NCBI GenBank assembly: GCA_902806565.1 | Contig: CADCXA010000010.1 | Location: 248,001-312,000, forward strand | Direction of reading: 5' to 3' | Source: Hypoxylon rubiginosum | Lineage: Eukaryota; Ascomycota; Sordariomycetes; Xylariales; Hypoxylaceae | DNA: 64,000 bases | Part shown: piece after piece, positions 1 to 9,640 of the stretch | How positions within the stretch are numbered: position 1 is the stretch's first letter | How the letters are laid out: the number at the start of each line of letters is the position of its first letter | The notes under the pieces: model-generated | Told to the model about the DNA's origin: nothing | The model's database searches: none | Seen by the model: only the letters and a program-made list of their open reading frames with translations | Program-made: the position numbers and the translations under genes

Positions 1-2
1 AG

Positions 3-1039
3 AGACTGAAAACGAAGGTCCAAACAACCGCCAGACTCCTGCCACCCATCGACAGACCACTCTTGATACCCCCAAGATATCCCGCGGGCTCCAGAGAGGA
101 TCCCACTGGAGGGCTGACCAAAGAGGAAGCAGCGAGGGCCTTCAGGGCCTGGCTTGCTACACTCCCAGACACAGACGTCGTGGTATACAGGTATACACAG
201 ACGGGTCCCAGCAACAACTTGATGTAGGGTACGCGTTTGCGGTATACCAGGGCAATAGACTGATCGACAAGAGATGTGGACGCCTCCATCCATGCTCGAT
301 AGTCTTCGACGTGGAGGGTCTCCAGCACCTTATCACGAAATTACCATACCTATGCCAACGCAAGATATGGGTGTGTCTGGACAACATAGGAGCCATCTGG
401 GGACTGCGAGGCAACGCAGCCATCTCCTCACAGTGAGCATATCGCAAATTCCACGGGGCAGCCACCACTTACGTCAGCGTCAAGTGGCGCACAGGCCACT
501 GTGACATAGATGGGAACGAACTGGCAGACAGCATGGCCAAGAAAGGCACCGAATAAGAAGAATGGGATGCAGACTGCCCACGCACTGCTTACGGGATCAA
601 GTCCCTGGCTCGCAGGGCAGCCAGACACGTGCGTAAAGCATGGTGGGAGAAAGCCTCCAAGGCACTCTCCTCGAGATACAACGCATGGAAACTCAGCTAC
701 AAGCTGAGCTGTCCCGAGGAACTTAAGGCCCTCTCAAGACCTGCCCTGCACCGCTTCCTGGCCATCAGAACAGGACACGGAGACTTTGCCTGGTACCACA
801 GAAAATTCAGGAACGAGGACGCCAAGTTAGACTGCTCCTGTGGGATGCGGAAGACTCCTGACCACTTAGTCCACTGCAGGAAGACTCTCGACCGATACCG
901 GGTATGGCCGGACGGACCCAAGAGCAGACCCTGGGGAATAGGCAGGACCCTATACCTAGACTCTCTCATGAGCGATCCACAGAAATCCCGTCTGTTCCTA
1001 GGAGCAACGGAATTATTCAAAAGAATTTGCACCTGTTAG
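3..1039 (+). pseudogene. LINE ORF2 3' part: RNase H domain and C-terminal zinc knuckle
   Basis: Remnant of the polyprotein of a fungal non-LTR retrotransposon (Tad1/I-like LINE) that would carry reverse transcriptase and RNase H. The RNase H start motif YTDGS is read at about 191-205, followed by conserved RNase H blocks (CLDN at about 337, TGHCDIDGNELAD at about 491-530). A C-terminal knuckle of the form CSCG-x8-H-x2-C lies at about 833-877. The frame is broken by an 8-bp tandem duplication (182-189 and 190-197), a TGA at 434-436 and a TAA at 554-556. The natural stop is at 1037-1039. The 5' part (endonuclease and RT) lies outside the window or is lost. The same knuckle recurs in the minus-strand LINE at 48830-50640. 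Family assignment is from known motifs; inactivity is seen directly. Confidence 0.85.
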
Positions 1040-1370
1040 AGGGTGGACCACTAATCTTCTCTAATAACAAATATAGAGCATGCTTTCAAAAGGCGTTTGG
1101 GGCGCACGACGGAAGCAATTCAGAGGCCAACCCCAGAATTATCTACCACGAACAACTGACTGGGCACACTACCCTCAACCGGAGGAGGGAGGATACAGCG
1201 TGATTCGCTTTACAGCGATACGTCCTCGGACGAGATTTGCTAAATAGGTTGCCATAATCATGTATTATAGTATAAAATAGCCCTAGCTTAGCACGCCCAT
1301 TATGCCCCTAGGGAGGCTTCGGCATAGCTACGACGTAGCGGTCCCCCGGCGGTTAATAATCATTACTACT
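1040..1370 (+). mobile_element. LINE 3' untranslated region and simple-repeat tail
   Basis: Non-coding sequence follows the LINE stop and ends in a C/G-rich segment (about 1300-1345) and a short TAA/TAC-type tail (1346-1373). This fits the 3' end of a Tad1-like LINE. The 3' boundary is inferred from the tail. No target-site duplication could be defined because the 5' end is not in the window. Confidence 0.55.
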
Positions 1371-1439
1371 ACTAGTGCGTTCTTCACGTGGTTGAGGAAT
1401 ATGCCGAGTCGATCCATATCGTCAAGACAGAGTAGGAAC

Positions 1440-1625
1440 GGTGTTCGACGGCATAATCTGGAAAATAATAGTTCCGAATGGGGTTGGAATATGTGCAGTG
1501 CCCATACTACGTTGTTCCAGGTTGTCACCAAAACGGACTGGAGTCTATAGATGGGATCATACTCCGCATCAAAGATCGGCTCAGAGCGCCGATATCGCCG
1601 ATTGGCTAGCAAGCTCACCTCAGAC
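1440..1625 (+). pseudogene. Gene fragment, copy 1 of an inverted pair (convergent)
   Basis: Short plus-strand coding fragment ending DGIILRIKDRLRAPISPIG then a stop (about 1550-1609). It matches the C-terminal end of the minus-strand frame at 2244-2621 (VDGIILRSKDRL...SPIG). The nucleotide match between about 1540-1640 and the reverse complement of about 2228-2320 is clear. Upstream the frame is broken by stops. I do not recognise the protein family. The two copies face each other across an AT-rich 600-bp spacer. Confidence 0.45.
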
Positions 1626-1659
1626 TCCTCCCGGCAACAACAATTTTCCGGGCCCACAA

Positions 1660-2225
1660 ATTCCCAGCTATTTCAAAATTTTTCGTATCCAGGCATCGTT
1701 CCTTAATTTCTTCCTTTTTACCTCACTTTTTACCTCACCTTTTACCACACTTTTTACCACACTTTTTACCTGTAATAAATTATCGCGATTTAAATTATAG
1801 AGAAAGTATTAATTTAGAATTGATTTCGTAGTAAATAAAGACTAGATTTTGATGAAATTATTGAATGCTAATTGATTCTTAATTGAATGCCAATTGATTA
1901 TTAATTGAATATCAATTGATAGCCAATTAAGTGCCAATTGATTGCCAAATGATTACTAATTAAGTGCTTATCGATAAGCACTTAATCCTCAAACAGCGCT
2001 TTGCAGCCAACTTTGCAACACTTATTTCAATTGAATTACGTATCGGACTAATGTGTAACTTGGCTTGGAATTTTTGTCTTTTTTTGCTCGATTTACTGAT
2101 ATATTAAATATTAAATGTAATTAACTTATTTGAATTGAAATTTGAGTTAAAATTTGAAGCTGCCGACCGTGATACTTAGAAAGAATTTTTGAAGTTATTT
2201 AGCCAATCAGAATGCCCGGTTGACC
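1660..2225. other. AT-rich spacer between inverted fragments, no gene seen
   Basis: Strongly AT-rich stretch with short direct repeats of the types TTTTTACC (1715-1770) and AATTGAT/GCCAATTGAT (1860-1960). No coding frame of interest. The composition is what repeat-induced point mutation or plain AT drift would leave. No terminal repeats characteristic of a transposon were found at its edges other than the inverted gene fragments. Confidence 0.4.
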
Positions 2226-2243
2226 TGCGGAGTCTGAGGTGAG

Positions 2244-2621
2244 CTATTGGCCAATCGGCGAAGAATTTGGTATGAGCCGATCTTTGCTGCGGAGTATGAT
2301 CCCATCAACCTCCTCAACGGACTGTATATCGTCCAGCCGTAGCGGTATCCGGTGCAACATGCGGGCGTGTTCGTGGTAGAGCTCCAAGCTGGGGTTTACC
2401 GCCCGAAGATAGCTAGGCAAGATGCCTTGAAACACATGGGCATACCGGTCCTCCAAACAAAATGAAGTTAGGGGGTCGACCAGGGTGCCACCAAGCACCG
2501 TGGAAGAAACAGGTGTTGATAAGTGTCTCGGATGACCATCAAGCACGTTGAATCCCGTAAATGCATGGAGTTGCCTGGTTCGCCAGAATACATGCAACAT
2601 GGTCGCCATCCGCGCTGCCAT
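2244..2621 (-). pseudogene. Unknown protein fragment, copy 2 of an inverted pair
   Basis: An open minus-strand frame of 125 codons with natural-looking residue composition. Its C-terminal part is homologous to the fragment on the opposite strand at about 1440-1610, which supports real coding ancestry rather than chance. No start context, introns or known motif could be recognised. It may be the 3' exon of a larger decayed gene. Confidence 0.4.
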
Positions 2622-2724
2622 AACTCGTCAGCTCGTAAGGTACTAGGTGGAGGAAGAAAGGCTATCTGATGCGTCCCGTGAATTGTGCCCGTCATCTTAC
2701 TGTGAAAACTATATGTCGTAATTA

Positions 2725-2878
2725 TGTTAGATCCGAGGATTAGCCGGTGGCTGGGAATGAATAGACCCTCACCAAGTGGGCTCGTAAATCAGGATTTTAC
2801 ACACAACAACAATACAGAGATTACACGCTTCCTAATCAGAAGATTCAGACCTAATTCAATTGACCCTTGAATCTAACA
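2725..2878. repeat. LTR-like dispersed repeat, copy 1 (TGTTAGA...TCTAACA)
   Basis: A 154-bp segment bounded by TGTTAGAT and ATCTAACA, i.e. TG...CA termini with a 7-bp inverted end repeat, as in a small solo LTR. A shorter copy at 47852-47959 shares the left part, the middle and the right end but lacks two internal blocks (about 20 and 26 bp). That copy has a 5-bp target duplication; no duplication is evident here. An alternative reading is a miniature inverted-repeat element. Confidence 0.6.
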
Positions 2879-3037
2879 AGATCGGGGTTTGCCACTACCC
2901 AATCTTTTAGAATTAAGGGATTCTCCATAATTGCGTTAACAACAGCGCGTGCATCCAGGTGAGCTACTGATGCACGACTAACTATTCTCGTTCTCGGCTC
3001 CAGCACCCCTACCATAGATTAAATCTGCGTTATTGCC

Positions 3038-4284
3038 CTAAATGTTGTCTACTATGGCGTCTTTTTGAGCTAATTCGAGTTTCTTTTCCTTACGTTTAGC
3101 GATCTCATCTCTCAGTTCATTGATATGGGCTCGTAGTTGTCGATTCGCGACCATGAGGTCCTGTTTCTTATTCTCTTTAGGCCACGTTCCGTGGAGAGTC
3201 CAATACTCTACTGCCGAGGTGGTCTTAAAGGTTCGAATGGGAGCCGTGGGTGCCTCGCATGGATACTGCTCCCCTCGTGGTGAAAAGATGATTGCCGGTC
3301 TGTCTGATTCGCTCATCTGCTTACGCTTCCTAAACAAGGTGTCCCAGAGCATGTATTCGCAGCCGTACTCCTCGAGTCGCTTTCGGGGTGTGGTGTAGAC
3401 ACCGAGTCCGGTACATCGGACTACTTCGACCATCACAATTGAGGGTAAACGACCGTTCGTCAACTCCTCATTTATCTTCAAAAAACCTCTTAACTTCAGT
3501 GTTTTTTGTCGTGGGTCGAAGAAATCGATTTCGGCTTCAACAATTCGCTCCTTGATGAATTTAACATGTTCGAAATCGGGCCGAATCAGTGATTTCGCGA
3601 TTTGCCTCCACTCGAGGACCTCATCGTCGGTAAGTCTGCTGCGATTGTGATGCTGAAATTTGATTCCCTCTAGTACAGCCACTAATGGGCCCGATTGGAA
3701 TTTGTATACGAAATAGTCGTCGAAGAGTAAAGGTCAACCAGCGCAAGCTTCGGCGTACATTACTGCCTTCATGAACAACCAATAGTTCTTGAATACAGGG
3801 CATTTGTCTTTCACGTTCGGCCAAGGCTGTCCCACAGCCTTGTTGTCTGGACCTATTTGGGGCTGTAGCTGCTTCAGTTGAACCACTTTTCGGCCAGCGG
3901 TCTTGAGAGCAAGTCGAACATCCTCTGCATCCATTCTCGAACTGTGATGAAGTCAGCCAAATATTTCATTAAGTACTTCCATAGTGCGGTCCACTTCCAT
4001 TATAGCGTCTCATTGCTATCAGGATCGGCATTAGGCAGATCATTCTGTGCATGACCATCATCTGGCTGATTGTGGTCACTGTGCTGGTCCTCATTCTCTT
4101 CTTCTTTCACGATAGCTGCGATGTGACGTTGTTCTATGTCTACGGGATTCAGAACATCTTCGTTTGCATTCTCTGCGGAATCAGCTACTAATTTTCGTTC
4201 CATTCGACGGCGCTTGCGGTCATGCTTCAAGCCATTATGCTTTTGCTTATGACCTTTGGTCGGGACCTCGCGATGTCCTGCCAT
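3038..4284 (-). pseudogene. Unrecognised protein gene, broken (two coding blocks)
   Basis: Two minus-strand coding blocks look like one gene. The upstream block (4284-4000) begins MAGHREVPTKGHKQKH, has a basic NLS-like run (KHDRKRRRMERK) and then an acidic stretch. The downstream block (about 3934-3038) reads MDAEDVRLALK... through an in-frame TGA at 3736-3734 into a 214-codon frame ending in a Lys/Glu-rich, probably coiled-coil tail (INELRDEIAKRKEKKLELAQK). The join between blocks is unclear: an intron, or a frameshift around 3950-4010 where two frames both look protein-like. Function unknown. The in-frame stop suggests a pseudogene, but a missed intron cannot be excluded. Confidence 0.45.
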
Positions 4285-4334
4285 GTTGAGACACGAATAA
4301 TCGTCAAAATGGGTTTGTCGCCTCCAGATGAGCC

Positions 4335-4725
4335 GTTAACGAACTGATTCAAATGAAATTGCGATTGGAATATGCTTGCCGTGCTAGATTCAATCTGGAA
4401 CGTGCTAGCAATGCCTCTGCCACTCTTAAAAGTGTAATCGAAGTACTGGATTCGATGGAGAATTTGCTCTGGATGACTCCACTACTCTCAAAGAAGATGT
4501 AGTTAAAGTGCTGATTCGATGGGGAAAATGCAAATAGGGTATCCGTTACTCACGAAAGCACCCTCCCTTAACATGTCAAATTCGATGGGAAATGGGCGCA
4601 AAACGCGGTCACCACTCTTAGAGATGCAATCAGTGAGCTGGTTTTGACTGTAAACGCGCTTCGGGGGAATTTGCTACTCTCAACGGTGTTGTGAAAAGAG
4701 AAGATTGCTGCTAGGTGAGTAAAAA
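4335..4725 (+). pseudogene. Decayed coding repeats, about 63 bp (21 aa), coiled-coil type
   Basis: Plus-strand stretch in which a unit of about 62-67 bp recurs about five times: A/S-x-ATTL+xxVxEVL, as in ASNASATLKSVIEVLDSME, DDSTTLKEDVVKVL and NAVTTLRDAISELV. GATTCGATGG or a variant marks most unit starts (about 4389, 4449, 4512, 4578). The units lie in different frames because of small indels and stops, so the protein is dead here. Heptad-like spacing suggests a coiled coil. Parent gene not recognised. Confidence 0.4.
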
Positions 4726-5600
4726 ATGACGAAATATTGATATCTGCTAACGTTCCAATTTCCTCGTCACTCTCTGCAATCAATACTTACGGAAGGTGGA
4801 GCATGTTACACATATTCGCAAGTCTTCTTCTGGTTTCCTTCCCAATCAAAATAACATTGACAGGAAGAAGGTCATGTAGCCATATGAATTTGTTGTTGCT
4901 AAAATTATAACTCTGCTGGTCTGCTCTGCGTGGGTCTCCTAGACCTCTAGGTTCGCCTCCCCTTTTGGTCATAAATGTTGCGTGTTCAAGGCCGGTTCTC
5001 AAATCGTCCACCTCAAATCTAGATGCTTTGCTAGTGGTTCGCGGTTTGGGTTCGAGTCCATCAGATCGGGTTCAATTAACAGGTCGTTCTAATAATTTAA
5101 GTGACAGGGACTTTTCTGATCTGGTGTGTATGGTGACGGATTTTGGGTGAATGGCTTTGATCTGTGCCGTATATAGACTCTTCTGATGTGATTCCAATTA
5201 CTTCCCACGGTTCCCCATGAAGGCATCGACTTCTTTGCCCTTTTGTCATTGCGAAGTTGTTGATGGAGGCCCAGTTCCCCTGCGCGTCCTAATATTGCGC
5301 TCGCAGCGCGCACAACGGATAGGTATAAACAAGCTGCGAAGCGAGCCAGCGAGCGAGCAGCTTGGTATCCTGCCAGCTGCCAGCCGGCTATAAATGGTTA
5401 AAACTCAGGCTACTGTGCTGCTGTCCCGACGGACGCAGCCTCTTAGTTTTGTAAACAACCAGAAAGGATGATTCTCGATCCTACAAAGATCATGAGCCCT
5501 ACTTTCAACTAGGTATGTGTGCGCGTATTTATCTGTTGGATGTGATAGGAGACTGTCGATTCGTAGGTCTTGACCGCGTCGTCTGACCGTGCCTGGAATC
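4726..5600. other. No supported gene
   Basis: Only short frames. Includes an imperfect inverted repeat CAAGCTGC/GCAGCTTG around 5330-5367 and, at about 5370-5425, a short segment (AAAACTCAGGCTACTGTGCT) that recurs at about 27680-27705. A B-box-like GGTTCGAGTCC at about 5049 lacks a tRNA fold. Confidence 0.4.
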
Positions 5601-7640
5601 AGCTGGTGTGTATTAAACTGTATCGTATCCTTCCTTTCGTGGTAACGCAAGACTACAACTGATTGTTCTCTCGTTAGTTCTCTCTCCCTCTGAGGTTAGA
5701 TGAGGGCTTTTTCGGATACTAACTCGGTTATGATAGGCCGTGCGGCGATTTGAGGCATGTCGCGTTTGATGGAAGAGGAGACGAGACGAGACGGTTGCCG
5801 ACGCCGCTGGATGTAGTTGTCTCGTGGATACGCGAATCAGAGCGTGGAAAGCTTCCGTCCGTACCTGAACAGGCAGAAATTGTAACAAGAGTGGGAACAG
5901 CATGATATTCACTGGGCGGGGCGGTCGGGAATAGAAGAGAGGAAGGAAGGAATGGTAGATCGCCGTGGTTCGCCTACGTCCGGACGCGATCGTCACGTTT
6001 TGTCGAGATGGAAAGTCGATTGACTACTTGTCGGGTACGGTTACGTGGCGACTTGCGCCTGTTGTCCTCGGGATCGATAGATGGCTTGTCGTCGACCCGG
6101 AGTGGGAATCGATCGGTGTCCTCGGTCTAGGTTCGCTCGGATTTTGATCTCGCCGGTCATGGCGAGTCGATCTCGTTCGCTGCTCTTGACCAATTTTGGT
6201 GGACGATAAGTTGACACACTGGAAGTCCGGCGAAAGGTCGCCGCGTCGACAGCCATCGCCGTCTAGTCGTTCACGATCTCGGCGAGTCTGATCTGATCGC
6301 ACGTCCGGGATGGGTGACGAGCCATCCAGACGGATCGTAGATGCCGGGAGAGGGAGGGGGTGGGGCTCAGAGGCTGATTGCCAAGGCATTCCGACGAGAG
6401 GTCCAAAATCAACCAGCGAGTGGTGACCGGGCCGGTCTCGGCCTCGACCTCAACCTCGACGGTGTCGACATGTTGCGGGCCACCGTGAAACCTCGCCGTC
6501 GGAGGCGGGCATGTATTGAGACCGGGGAATGTTGACCTCTTTGAACACGGGTAGTTATCTTTTTCGCTGGTTTGGGAAGATGGCCGAGTATATCTGCGTC
6601 TTTGCCTATGCTGGTCGTTTTGATAGCTGATATGATGGCGTCACCGAACGCAAATTTTAGGCATGATGCCCTTTTGTAAGTAGGGCGCTACGTCGGCACG
6701 GCCGTGTCTTCGCAGGCTTGGACCGTCGCCTCCTAGAGCGGGTCTACATAGACGTACGATCTGTGCCGAGCTAGTTAAGTTTGACGCGAGGGGAAACCGC
6801 CTCTCGTCGGACGGTGTCGACGATGGCGCGGTCATGTCGGGTTTTGTCCGGTAGGTCGTCCGAGATGATGCGAAAGGCTGCAACTAAGGTAGGACGAACC
6901 AGCATTCGGAGGCATTTGACGCCGACGTTCGATCCAGGCTGGCAGTTTCCGAAACGGGATATGACGATCGACGACCTAGCACCGGCAGGTCGAGGTAGCT
7001 GGTTCCGTCGGCGCTAGGGGAATAATCCATACTACCGAAGCCGCGATTGGCAACAACGAAACCGGCAGCCGGCACAGGCCCAACGGCCCGCTGTGCCGGA
7101 GAGTATGTGGTTGTCGGAGCCGCATGTGCGGAACACTGCCACCTTCGCGGGCGTCGCAAGTACGGTTGGAAGAAAGCCGCGGCAGAGGACGACGCCGGAT
7201 CAGCTGCGGTCTTTGCACGGCATGCCAATCCGGTGCGTGTGCTTGGCCAGCGACATCGACGCCGATGAGGCGGATTCGATCGTCGGTCGACGTAAAGCCT
7301 AGCAGTGGCGCGGGATATGGAATACGTCCCTATAGCCGCTTGAGGATAATTTACGTCGCTCGTCGGGTTGACGTTTTACGGTGACACCGGATGTTCCGAG
7401 ACGCTTTGGTGTGTCGATTGCAGTTGCGTAAGGGAGCCGCTCCGTTAACATGCCCAGGGCATTGGATCCGTGACGCGCATCTAATCTATACGCGATGGAG
7501 GCCAATGATATTCCGATGCGTCGACGCCGAGGACGAGCTCGCGGCGGTTCCGTTTCGAGCGACAGGTTTCCGTTGCGGTGTCGCGCACGCCCCCTTTAAG
7601 CAATGGTCCGAGAGGTTCGTTGCCGAAGCCTTGGATAAGT
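5600..7640. other. CpG-rich block with long overlapping frames, unassigned
   Basis: The sequence is visibly rich in CG and TCG compared with its neighbours, and both strands stay open in several frames, as GC-rich sequence does by chance. I found no convincing motif. Because the adjacent 7640-8763 segment is a minus-strand LINE ORF1 remnant, this block may be the downstream part of the same element, heavily decayed. That is inference. Candidate frames on both strands were judged shadows. Confidence 0.3.
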
Positions 7641-8763
7641 CAAGGCCGACGCGCAAAGTCTACAGGGTAATGCGCGTGGTCCCCTCCCCCTTTTAAGTCT
7701 CTGTCGCTTGGCAAACCGTGCCCGATGGCGAGGAGGGTCATATCGTCTTGGACTCGAGCGCTCAAGTCCGAATCCGTGATAGAATGATACAATACGCTAC
7801 GGCGGCGGCGACGTTTATGGCCATCCTCGACGCCATCGCATTCTAATCCCGATGCAACACGAGCACGTTCAGTTGCGCGATGCCTACGTACAACGGCGGG
7901 TGAGCGATGTCCTGTTGCGCGACGCTGTTGGTCGATCGTGCTGCAATGGCGTTGGCATTCCGTCGCCAAGCTTTGAGGAGCATTTGACGGATGTTCGAGC
8001 TGCCGTTTAGTGAGTCTGATGATGTGGCCCTTCTCCCTCCTAGGAGCGGCCAGGCAGTGATCGTGGCCCGATGGGAAGGGTCCGTGGCAGTTTACACAGC
8101 GGGCGAGCTTGTTGCAGGGTCCGGGCTCGTAAAGGTCAAGTCTCTCGCTGCAGTGAGGGCAGCGAGGTTGCCTGCTGCATCGCCGGATATTGCAGTATCC
8201 CTGGCGTCCAGGGCCATGCCTCTCGATGGTGGGCTTCTTCTCTAGCAGCCTGGAATAGCCGCTGGAGTTGAAGATCCTGAAGAGTCTGACGGGTTCGAGG
8301 AAGGAAATAATCCAGGTGCCCCGGTTGATTTCGGGATCAGGGCTCTTGAGGAAGGGTCGACAGTTGATCGATCGTTGTCGTGTTTGGGCTTCAACTTCAT
8401 CCAGAATGATGCTCTCAGTCAGGATGGTTGTGCCAGGTTCGATGTAGGATAGGGTACGTCCTTTACGAGGTAGTTGTACCACACCTCGTGGACTTCTACA
8501 GCGTCCGCACTCATCACCCTGCCAACACGTTGTTTGTTTTCGGGCTCGAGAAGTTGTTGTCTCAGCTGCTTACCTTAGTTGAGACCCGTACCGCCCACCA
8601 GGTAGCTGTGGGGGTAATGTCGGGTATGTCGGATAGAAAGTCTTCGAATTCCTTACACAGGGCTGTGCGGAGTGAGAAAGGTGGCTCTCTGTTGAGCCGT
8701 CGATCTACGGGGAGACGAATCAGCAGCCTCGTATCCTCCCTTGCAGCCCCCAGCGAAAAATAG
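7640..8763 (-). pseudogene. LINE ORF1 (Gag-like) remnant with CCHC-type knuckles
   Basis: Minus-strand remnant of the nucleic-acid-binding ORF1 of a fungal LINE. The N-terminal part reads REDTRLLIRLPVDRRL...FEDFLSDIPDITPTAT...WAVRV (8750-8570), a pattern typical of these ORF1s. The central part lies in the 280-codon frame (8482-7640). It contains the cysteine-rich region CPHCSERLDLY...CVNCHGPFPSGHDHC (about 8160-8020), which corresponds to the ORF1 zinc knuckles. Frame changes near 8480-8570 and stops show it is dead. Residue-level family assignment is from memory of Tad1-like elements. Confidence 0.7.
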
Positions 8764-8778
8764 GCGCACTCTTGGCAT

Positions 8779-9331
8779 TACATACCTACCTAGCGGCAAA
8801 ATGTGGTTTTGAGAAACGGTTATAGGACAGTATTACAGTAAGCTATATAGGTACCGTTCATTAGGCATACAACATAACCTTGGGAACAATCATTTCTCGT
8901 ATAACAACGAAATTTCTTAAAAACAACAAAATTGAAAAAATGGCCTTTTTTTTTTCTTCTTCTGATTTTTTTAATTTTTTTTAATTTTTTTACTCAAATA
9001 GAATGGAATCTCTTTATTGCTTTACGTGGGACTCGAACCTTGGACTTTTACATACATTTCACATTGTGGGTCATTACGCTTTACTACTAGGCCATATGGG
9101 GTTACGCTACGCACGCGAGCTAATTATATTATTAAATATTATATATTAATAAAATAATTTAACCAATCAAATAATTTCTATTTGCAAAGTGGAAAATAAT
9201 TTTTATATATACAATGGTAATTTAAGAAAAAAGAATTTATTTTAGGTAAATAATTATAGCTGCAAATTATTATTTACAACTGCGTACAACCGTTTCTTAA
9301 AACCACCTTTTGCCGCTAAGGTAGGTATGTA
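8779..9331. mobile_element. Miniature TIR element (MITE-like), about 553 bp
   Basis: Terminal inverted repeats of about 43 bp: 8779-8822 (TACATACCTACCTAGCGGC...) and 9289-9331 (reverse complement, about 90% identical). The interior is AT-rich with poly-T tracts and contains a tRNA-like stretch (9015-9110). No transposase. A partial match to the TIR core (GCGGCAAAGTGTGGTT) occurs at about 55504-55520, so the family is dispersed. TSD not resolved. Confidence 0.7.
9015..9112 (-). other. tRNA-like segment with Pol III A- and B-box sequences
   Basis: On the minus strand TGGCCTAGTAGTAAAGCG resembles an A box/D arm, and AGGTTCGAGTCCC about 50 nt downstream is an exact B-box consensus (GGTTCGANTCC). 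The acceptor and T stems do not pair properly, so this is not a functional tRNA. It is better read as a tRNA-derived (SINE-type) segment inside the TIR element. Confidence 0.5.
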
Positions 9332-9341
9332 CGTACAGATT

Positions 9342-9373
9342 ACTTGCGCGGGTTGAACACATCCACGCCCCCC
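9342..9373 (+). repeat. Motif C copy 1 (ACTTGCGCGGGTTGAACACA...)
   Basis: GC-rich dispersed motif of about 32 bp found six times in the window (about 9342, 22302, 28015-28065, 50958, 51005, 55628), in both orientations. It lies 10 bp beyond the TIR element end. Confidence 0.6.
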
Positions 9374-9515
9374 CTTCGCTGGATGCTTTATCTAGTAGTG
9401 CTTTTTACTAACTTCTAGTCAGGACTCCATACAGTACATAGTTACCCATACTATTTAGGTATTATTTATTTATAAATATACAAGGTAGGTTGGGGCCCTT
9501 TGCCCCCCTATCCGC

Positions 9516-9640
9516 TGTCACGAGGCCAACCATGCGATAAGAAAATAAGTATGCTGTTGCGTGAAGAGCTACCAATCCCTGTGCATACAGGAGGCCAGGA
9601 CAAAGGGACCTAGGAACCAAGGGGCTTACCTCCCACGCTA
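9516..9640 (+). repeat. Repeat B copy 1 (TGTCACGAGGCCAACC...)
   Basis: Starts TGTCACGAGGCCAACCATGCGATA and includes GGAGGCCAGGACAAAG about 70 bp on. Further copies at about 32216-32345 and 37112-37137 share the start; a copy of the later part is at about 34990-35030. A TG start fits an LTR end, but no CA end or target duplication was defined. Confidence 0.5.

Noticed and set aside
5030..5090. Possible tRNA with GGTTCGAGTCC
   Set aside because: Only the B-box-like sequence is present; no acceptor or D-stem pairing at the right distance.
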